Assembly (NCBI GenBank): GCA_905176665.1
Contig: CAJINA010000231.1
Coordinates: 31,776-95,775 of the forward strand
DNA from: Olavius algarvensis Delta 4 endosymbiont
GTDB lineage: Bacteria; Desulfobacterota; Desulfobacteria; Desulfobacterales; CAJINA01
Direction: 5' to 3'
DNA length: 64,000 bases
A program made the translations under genes and the position numbers. The notes below the pieces were generated by a model. The model was not told the origin of the DNA, searched no databases, and was given only the letters and a program-made list of their open reading frames with translations. Positions 60,558-64,000 of this stretch are shown one piece after another. Within the stretch, counting starts at the first letter, position 1. Every line of letters starts with the position of its first letter.

Positions 60558-60742
60558 GCTTAACCATACAACTGTGGACGAATGGTCGTATTATGCAGTT
60601 TCGATGCTGGGTGGGCGATTGTGGTTTGTCGGAGATATTACAAGTAATTCAATCCGGAGATATATAGCAGCTGTTAAAAGTTTGGATAACGGTGAGAATA
60701 GCAAGCCTGGCAGTTTTGTAGCCAGGTCTGAGTTGATTTTTA
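60558..60742. other. Left end of the cassette array
   Basis: An AT-rich gap between the terminator and the last cassette gene. An open frame on the plus strand near 60556-60843 overlaps the cassette gene and has no ribosome binding site. A degenerate attC-like segment lies within (60684-60738). Confidence 0.45.
60684..60738 (-). other. Degenerate attC-like site (candidate)
   Basis: On the minus strand, seven bases after the stop of the last cassette gene: ATCAAC, then GACCTGGC and GCCAGGC as a stem, and GTTATCC at the end. The position is right, but the bulged base and strict R'-R'' pairing seen in the other three sites are not clear. Confidence 0.35.
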
Positions 60743-61087
60743 TTAGCAGTTCCTGTCTTTTCTACTCTTCAAGGATACCACAATCTGTCCTCCAATTAGA
60801 AACCAGAAAGCTCCATCCAGCGCAAAAACAACGAGTATTGTAAGGCCATTTTCAGGAAGTAGGAGAAACTCAAACAGAAGCCCAAACGGTAACCACGACA
60901 AGGAATTAATTAACATGACTGCCATGCGAATGAGCCCAATGATGCCCTGAGTTCCGTCAAGCGGCCCACCGAAAAATAAACCGAGCATGAATGTGCCAAA
61001 ACCCACGATAATGTTGACGATAGCGCCCGACCCAGCTAATAAAAATATGGATTTCCTCTTCACCTTACTCCAAATTCTATTTTTCAC
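60743..61087 (-). CDS. Small membrane protein, gene cassette
   Basis: About 115 residues with four hydrophobic segments (SIFLLAGSGAIVNIIVGFGTF, IIGLIRMAVMLINSLSWL, FEFLLLPENGLTILVVFAL and FWFLIGGQIVVSL). The start is uncertain: a GTG at 61087 directly after the attC boundary is used; an ATG at 61105 lies inside the attC, and a GTG (KVKRKS) with GGAG upstream lies further in. No family known. It is the last recognisable cassette; the composition is AT-rich relative to the zinc operon. Confidence 0.6.
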   Translation of the reverse strand: MKNRIWSKVKRKSIFLLAGSGAIVNIIVGFGTFMLGLFFGGPLDGTQGIIGLIRMAVMLINSLSWLPFGLLFEFLLLPENGLTILVVFALDGAFWFLIGGQIVVSLKSRKDRNC

Positions 61088-61149
61088 TGTTAACGGAGAA
61101 TTCATGGTTTCGCGTTGTTTGCGAAATCCATTGGAGTAACTTGTTAAAC
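61088..61149 (-). other. attC recombination site 3
   Basis: On the minus strand: R'' GTTTAAC (perfect RYYYAAC), then stem ATGG-A-TTTCGC, loop AAACAAC, GCGAAACCAT, and R' GTTAACA. The two stem arms pair exactly except for one extrahelical A in the first arm, the hallmark of attC. It lies 15 bases after the ankyrin gene stop. Confidence 0.85.
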
Positions 61150-61163
61150 AGTCCCTTTTTAGG

Positions 61164-62228
61164 TTAATCACTAAAAAGGAGTTCTTTCAACTCATTCAGA
61201 ATAGGGTCATTTGCCTGATTTCTTGATACATCTTTAAGGAGCCCATCCTTGTTTGCCTTACCTCCTGCTTTTACCATAAGAATTACAGCTTCGAAATGTT
61301 CCCTAGCGATAGCAACATCCAATGGCGTTCTGCCAATATGGTTGCTCATCACCAGCATTTCCTTTATTTTTTCTTCTTTATAGGCAGGATCAAATAAAAG
61401 CACTTTTAAAAAAGCAACCTGATTTGTATCTGCGGCGTGATGCAGACAGTTTTGACCTTTTACATCAAACAAAACTCTGGCACCAGAGCTTTGATTTCGA
61501 TCATAGAGAGACATATCACCACGTCGGCAGGCCCCTATCTTCATGATGGATTGAGAGGGATCAGCGCCGGCTGCTATCAACAAATCTACACTATCAGCTA
61601 TACCCTTATATTCTGAAAAGGTTACTACATCCAAAGGCAAAGGATTTTTTATAGCGTTAAATTCTATATTAGCTCGCATGTTCGGATCTGCCCCGGCATT
61701 TAGAAGCGCTTCGATTGTCGGCGCATCTGATCTGCTCGCAGCAACCACCAAATAAGGTACACGGTTATCAAAAATACCAGCATTAGGATTTGCACCATCG
61801 GCCAAAGCAGCCCGCACATCTTCAATTTTTGAGGATGGCCCTCGATTAATGGCCTGTTCCAGTTTTAGCTGCGCCGGTTCTTCGATCGACCTTTTAAACC
61901 GAGCTATTATTATTAACTGACTTTCAAATGCCCCCTGACTGTATCCAACCACCGAGTGCCCGCTCATTGCTATAATCAAGTAAAAGTAAACCCACCTAAA
62001 AGCTCTTCCGTTACCTTTTATTAGCTGGATCAGCGCCCCTAAAAAGATAATGCCATGTAAAGGTGCAGAGACATATACGAGCAAGTGAAGGAGAATGAAC
62101 CAAAGTGTTAAGCTTGTACTACTGTTTGGCTGGATACCACCGACAAGCAGGACGAGAGATACGATACTTACCAGAAAAGCAACCCAAGTGAGGCGGTAAA
62201 TCAATTTATTACTGGTTGTATTTTCCAT
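61164..62228 (-). CDS. Membrane-anchored ankyrin-repeat protein, gene cassette
   Basis: Residues 1-110 contain three to four hydrophobic segments (WVAFLVSIVSLVLLVGG, LWFILLHLLVYV, and onward). From about 135 onward there are about five ankyrin repeats (SKIEDVRAALADGANPNAG, APTIEALLNAGADPNMR, VDLLIAAGADPSQ, NCLHHAADTNQVAFLKVLL, GRTPLDVAIAREHFEAVILMVKAG). Proteins of this layout mediate protein contacts at a membrane; in cassettes they are sometimes defence or toxin-immunity parts, which is speculation. 354 residues, large for a cassette. Start at the ATG at 62228 with only a weak upstream AGG. Confidence 0.8.
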   Translation of the reverse strand: MENTTSNKLIYRLTWVAFLVSIVSLVLLVGGIQPNSSTSLTLWFILLHLLVYVSAPLHGIIFLGALIQLIKGNGRAFRWVYFYLIIAMSGHSVVGYSQGAFESQLIIIARFKRSIEEPAQLKLEQAINRGPSSKIEDVRAALADGANPNAGIFDNRVPYLVVAASRSDAPTIEALLNAGADPNMRANIEFNAIKNPLPLDVVTFSEYKGIADSVDLLIAAGADPSQSIMKIGACRRGDMSLYDRNQSSGARVLFDVKGQNCLHHAADTNQVAFLKVLLFDPAYKEEKIKEMLVMSNHIGRTPLDVAIAREHFEAVILMVKAGGKANKDGLLKDVSRNQANDPILNELKELLFSD

Positions 62229-62272
62229 AGCAATGATGACCTGAAAATAATCTGAATTTACTGGGATTCCAA

Positions 62273-62335
62273 TTCAAACGTCTGAACTAAGGGGCGCCGC
62301 GTTTTTTGGCGTCCCTCTTAAGTGATATGTTATAC
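62273..62335 (-). other. attC recombination site 2
   Basis: On the minus strand: R'' GTATAAC, then GAGGG-A-CGCC, an A-rich loop, GGCGCCCC and R' GTTTGAA. GGG-CGCC and GGCG-CCC pair with one extrahelical A. It lies 11 bases after the stop of the gene at 62346 and its R' shows where the next cassette begins. Confidence 0.82.
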
Positions 62336-62345
62336 GAAAAAGCCT

Positions 62346-63056
62346 CTATTCAATAATCGTTCTAACAAAATATACCGGGTCACTTTCCCAAAAAATTGTT
62401 TTTTTGGTCTTATTTATTGAATGGATCTTAGCATTTTCAAAATCAGTTGACATAAAGAAATGTTCCTGGATCAAGTTGCCGAGACTTTTCCGCAGTAGGA
62501 TGTAAATTAATACATTGGCTAATAATGCAACAGCTACTGTTGTATCCGATGGATTGGTAAAATGCAGAGCTATGGCTGTTGCAGTGAGTAATATTATTCC
62601 GAATCCTTGTGAAGTTAATATGTTCGAACCGCATCTCAATGATACAAATAAATCAGGATTTTTTTGATTGAATTCGTCCACGAATCGCTCAAACGCTTGC
62701 ATTATGTCATTCTTTTTCTGAACTCCAGAAATCCTGAAGCCTTTCTTCTCAGCACTGCCCCCCACTTTTACATCTTTTCCAAGTTGTTTCCTTAAGAAAT
62801 AGATGGTCCCATGCTCCAAGGCATGATTGATTTTTTTGGTTTTGGACATTGTCAATCGGCCGAACAAAGAACCAAACAACGGCAAATTCAGCCCAATTAC
62901 GATAAACAGGACAAATGGCAACAGGAATACGAAAAGGACAAGTCCCATGCCTTCAGGGGGATAATACAAGTGTGTCGCAACGCAAATCAGATAGAAAATA
63001 AATCCTGTGATCGGGTTAAATATGAACCTTATAAATTTTAATAGGATTTTTTCCAT
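62346..63056 (-). CDS. DUF6391-like membrane protein, gene cassette
   Basis: A 236-residue membrane protein with hydrophobic helices near both ends (FIFYLICVATHLYY, LVLFVFLLPFVLFIVIGL and GFGIILLTATAIALHF) and the motif NHALEHGTIYFLRKQLG, which resembles the HALEHATI motif of DUF6391-type proteins. Those often occur in AT-rich or cyanobacterial-like accessory genomes; the function is unknown. The paired histidine-glutamate (HALEH) next to a membrane could bind metal. The ATG at 63056 starts 25 bases after the attC boundary. Confidence 0.7.
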   Translation of the reverse strand: MEKILLKFIRFIFNPITGFIFYLICVATHLYYPPEGMGLVLFVFLLPFVLFIVIGLNLPLFGSLFGRLTMSKTKKINHALEHGTIYFLRKQLGKDVKVGGSAEKKGFRISGVQKKNDIMQAFERFVDEFNQKNPDLFVSLRCGSNILTSQGFGIILLTATAIALHFTNPSDTTVAVALLANVLIYILLRKSLGNLIQEHFFMSTDFENAKIHSINKTKKTIFWESDPVYFVRTIIE

Positions 63057-63080
63057 TCACTGATTGGTTTTATTGAATTC

Positions 63081-63140
63081 GTATAACGGTTGAACTGTGG
63101 GGCGCATGCTATTAGCGTCCCCACCAGTGATTTGTTATAA
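63081..63140 (-). other. attC recombination site 1
   Basis: On the minus strand: R'' TTATAAC, then GTGGGG-A-CGC, loop TAATAGCAT, GCGCCCCAC and R' GTTATAC. The arms pair perfectly over nine bases with one extrahelical A. R' and R'' also pair (GTTATA with TATAAC). It lies six bases after the stop of the gene at 63146. Confidence 0.88.
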
Positions 63141-63145
63141 ATTGC

Positions 63146-63517
63146 TTATCTTGAAACCGCAGAGCTTTTCGCTAATTCAGTCGCTTGATTCGCAGCGCCG
63201 CCTAACGGGGATGAAATAATTTTCCCCCAAACATTCGTTTCAAATACCATTTCGCCATTCGAGCTTCCAATACCGAGTTTTTCTAAATCAGAAATTTCTG
63301 TTTTTGATTTTTGGAGTGCTTTTAAAAGATTCTGCGATTTTGCAATGCCCTTTTTCGTATCTTGAAAATAAATCAAAATCGTACCGGGGGTAAAAAATTC
63401 CCAATAATCTGGCTTCAATTTTTCAATGGAAGCTTTCAGAATATTGAATTGATCATGACTCCACCCCCATTCGTCATGTATGCAAATTATTCGGAGTGGC
63501 TGTTTTTGTGCAGTCAT
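63146..63517 (-). CDS. Hypothetical protein, first gene cassette
   Basis: A 123-residue soluble protein with a basic, mixed composition, no signal or membrane segment and no known domain. It begins MTAQKQPLRIICIHDEW and contains IHDEWGWSHDQFNIL near the start. It is the first gene of the array as read from the right. The start ATG lies 18 bases after GTTATAA, which may be the recombination boundary with an attI or another attC. Confidence 0.65.
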   Translation of the reverse strand: MTAQKQPLRIICIHDEWGWSHDQFNILKASIEKLKPDYWEFFTPGTILIYFQDTKKGIAKSQNLLKALQKSKTEISDLEKLGIGSSNGEMVFETNVWGKIISSPLGGAANQATELAKSSAVSR

Positions 63518-64000
63518 TAATTTTCTATTTATAACTATGTATTATGCTGCCAGCGACTTATTTGACCGATTTAGTTATTTGAGTTTTTCCACAATTTAGC
63601 AAGACTGTCTGACCATACACAAAACAACTGTATTTTCAACGCGTTATATATTTTCTATGAAACAGGGAGTTTAGTCCAAAGCGGCTTTTGCTTGTTATTA
63701 CACAGTTTAGGCCGCCAGCGTGTTTTTTGCCAATTTAGTTATCATCAAAATCAAGTGCCATAATTGAGTTTTTCCTCAAACTTTCGATTGCCGATTACTT
63801 GCCAGAAAACCAATATATCACTCTTAGCAAAACCTTGTGATATTTACAATTTTAGGGGGGGCGACGAGGTTGCGATATGTTTAGAGTTCCTGTACCGAGT
63901 AATATTGCCAACTAGACGTAACGAGATGACGATTTGACCTGAGATTCGCAATAGGTCATCATCTGTCTGATTTTTCTACTTAATGTAGAAAGGAGGCAGA
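63518..64000. other. AT-rich region right of the first cassette, possibly attI side
   Basis: No gene is complete here. On the minus strand, a GTTATAA 18 bases before the first cassette gene may be the recombination boundary. Two similar stretches form a degenerate direct repeat (GAGTTTTTCC, TTTAGTTAT and CCAGCG at 63547-63593 and 63712-63778, plus strand). A hairpin AGATGA...TGACCT / AGGTCATCATCT lies at 63924-63964. The palindrome TTTCTAC-TTAAT-GTAGAAA (63973-63991) and AAGGAGG (63990-63996) follow, so a plus-strand gene probably begins just past the right edge. Confidence 0.5.

Noticed and set aside
60556..60843. 95-codon plus-strand frame next to the terminator
   Set aside because: Overlaps the better-supported cassette gene and the terminator; no start signal.
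1..64000. CRISPR arrays, rRNA, tRNA, transposase or prophage genes
   Set aside because: I looked for tandem 20-40-base repeats with spacers, tRNA cloverleaf/CCA features, and integrase or transposase motifs, and found none that I could support.

Overview
The window looks like chromosome of a Gram-negative, anaerobic-type member of the Desulfobacterota (deltaproteobacteria), probably near Desulfobacteraceae/Desulfosarcinaceae. This is an inference from gene content: a B12-dependent class II ribonucleotide reductase, a PqiABC envelope system, a geranylgeranyl-reductase-like flavoprotein, a DUF362 plus polyferredoxin membrane pair, a deltaproteobacterial-style cyclic-dinucleotide (GEMM-I) riboswitch and sigma-54 promoters. 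No rRNA, tRNA, CRISPR array, prophage or transposase was seen. Most of the window is ordinary housekeeping DNA in short operons on both strands.

Layout. 0-5.8 kb: HIT protein (cut by the left edge), aroB, a Nudix hydrolase with an acyltransferase, lysA and a Spy/LTXXQ-like periplasmic protein. 5.8-9.5 kb: pqiABC. 9.5-15 kb: a short-chain dehydrogenase, speE, the threonine-to-glycine pair tdh-kbl, plsC and a PilZ protein. 15.5-22.4 kb: nrdJ, a receiver-kinase hybrid with a lone receiver, and a Na/Pi cotransporter. 22.4-28 kb: an FMN alpha-hydroxy-acid oxidase, mutT, and nitrogen genes amt and glnB, each with a sigma-54 promoter and with trxA between them. 28-29 kb: a GEMM riboswitch with terminator in front of a small secreted protein. 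29-36 kb: typA, a MocR regulator divergent from azlCD, and an MFS transporter. 36-48 kb: geranylgeranyl reductase, GAF protein, asd, cupin plus cysteine hydrolase, arfB, ettA, nudC and two YkgJ-type cysteine-cluster proteins in the wider region. 48.7-51.3 kb: DUF362 plus a membrane polyferredoxin. 51.8-55 kb: a frameshifted MbnH-like di-heme enzyme, a TPR protein and exonuclease III. 55-60.4 kb: a zinc cluster (DUF318 permease with TIGR03943 partner, divergent znuA-znuC-znuB-zur). 60.7-63.5 kb: AT-rich integron gene cassettes.

Three things stand out. First, the right end is a cassette array. Three attC-like sites of 60-63 bp, each folding into a hairpin with one extrahelical A, separate four minus-strand genes of unknown or membrane type. 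A Shine-Dalgarno on the plus strand at the very right edge suggests a divergent gene just outside the window, possibly the integrase. Second, a dispersed palindromic repeat family (seven copies, terminal inverted repeat GAAGCTATCTCAAAAAA or the variant GAAGCGGTTTCAAAA) lies between genes. In five of seven copies the right end falls on, or within 2 bp of, the stop codon of a minus-strand gene; in four of these the stop codon is made from the repeat end. A second short purine-rich repeat (TAGGTGGAAGG...) also begins exactly at two stop codons. Third, the cyclic-dinucleotide riboswitch at 28.3-28.5 kb controls a secreted protein of unknown function, while the PilZ protein at 14.8 kb is a second candidate cyclic-di-GMP component.

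Gene starts were moved from the longest frame to the best-supported start where a ribosome binding site or family alignment required it; each such case is stated.
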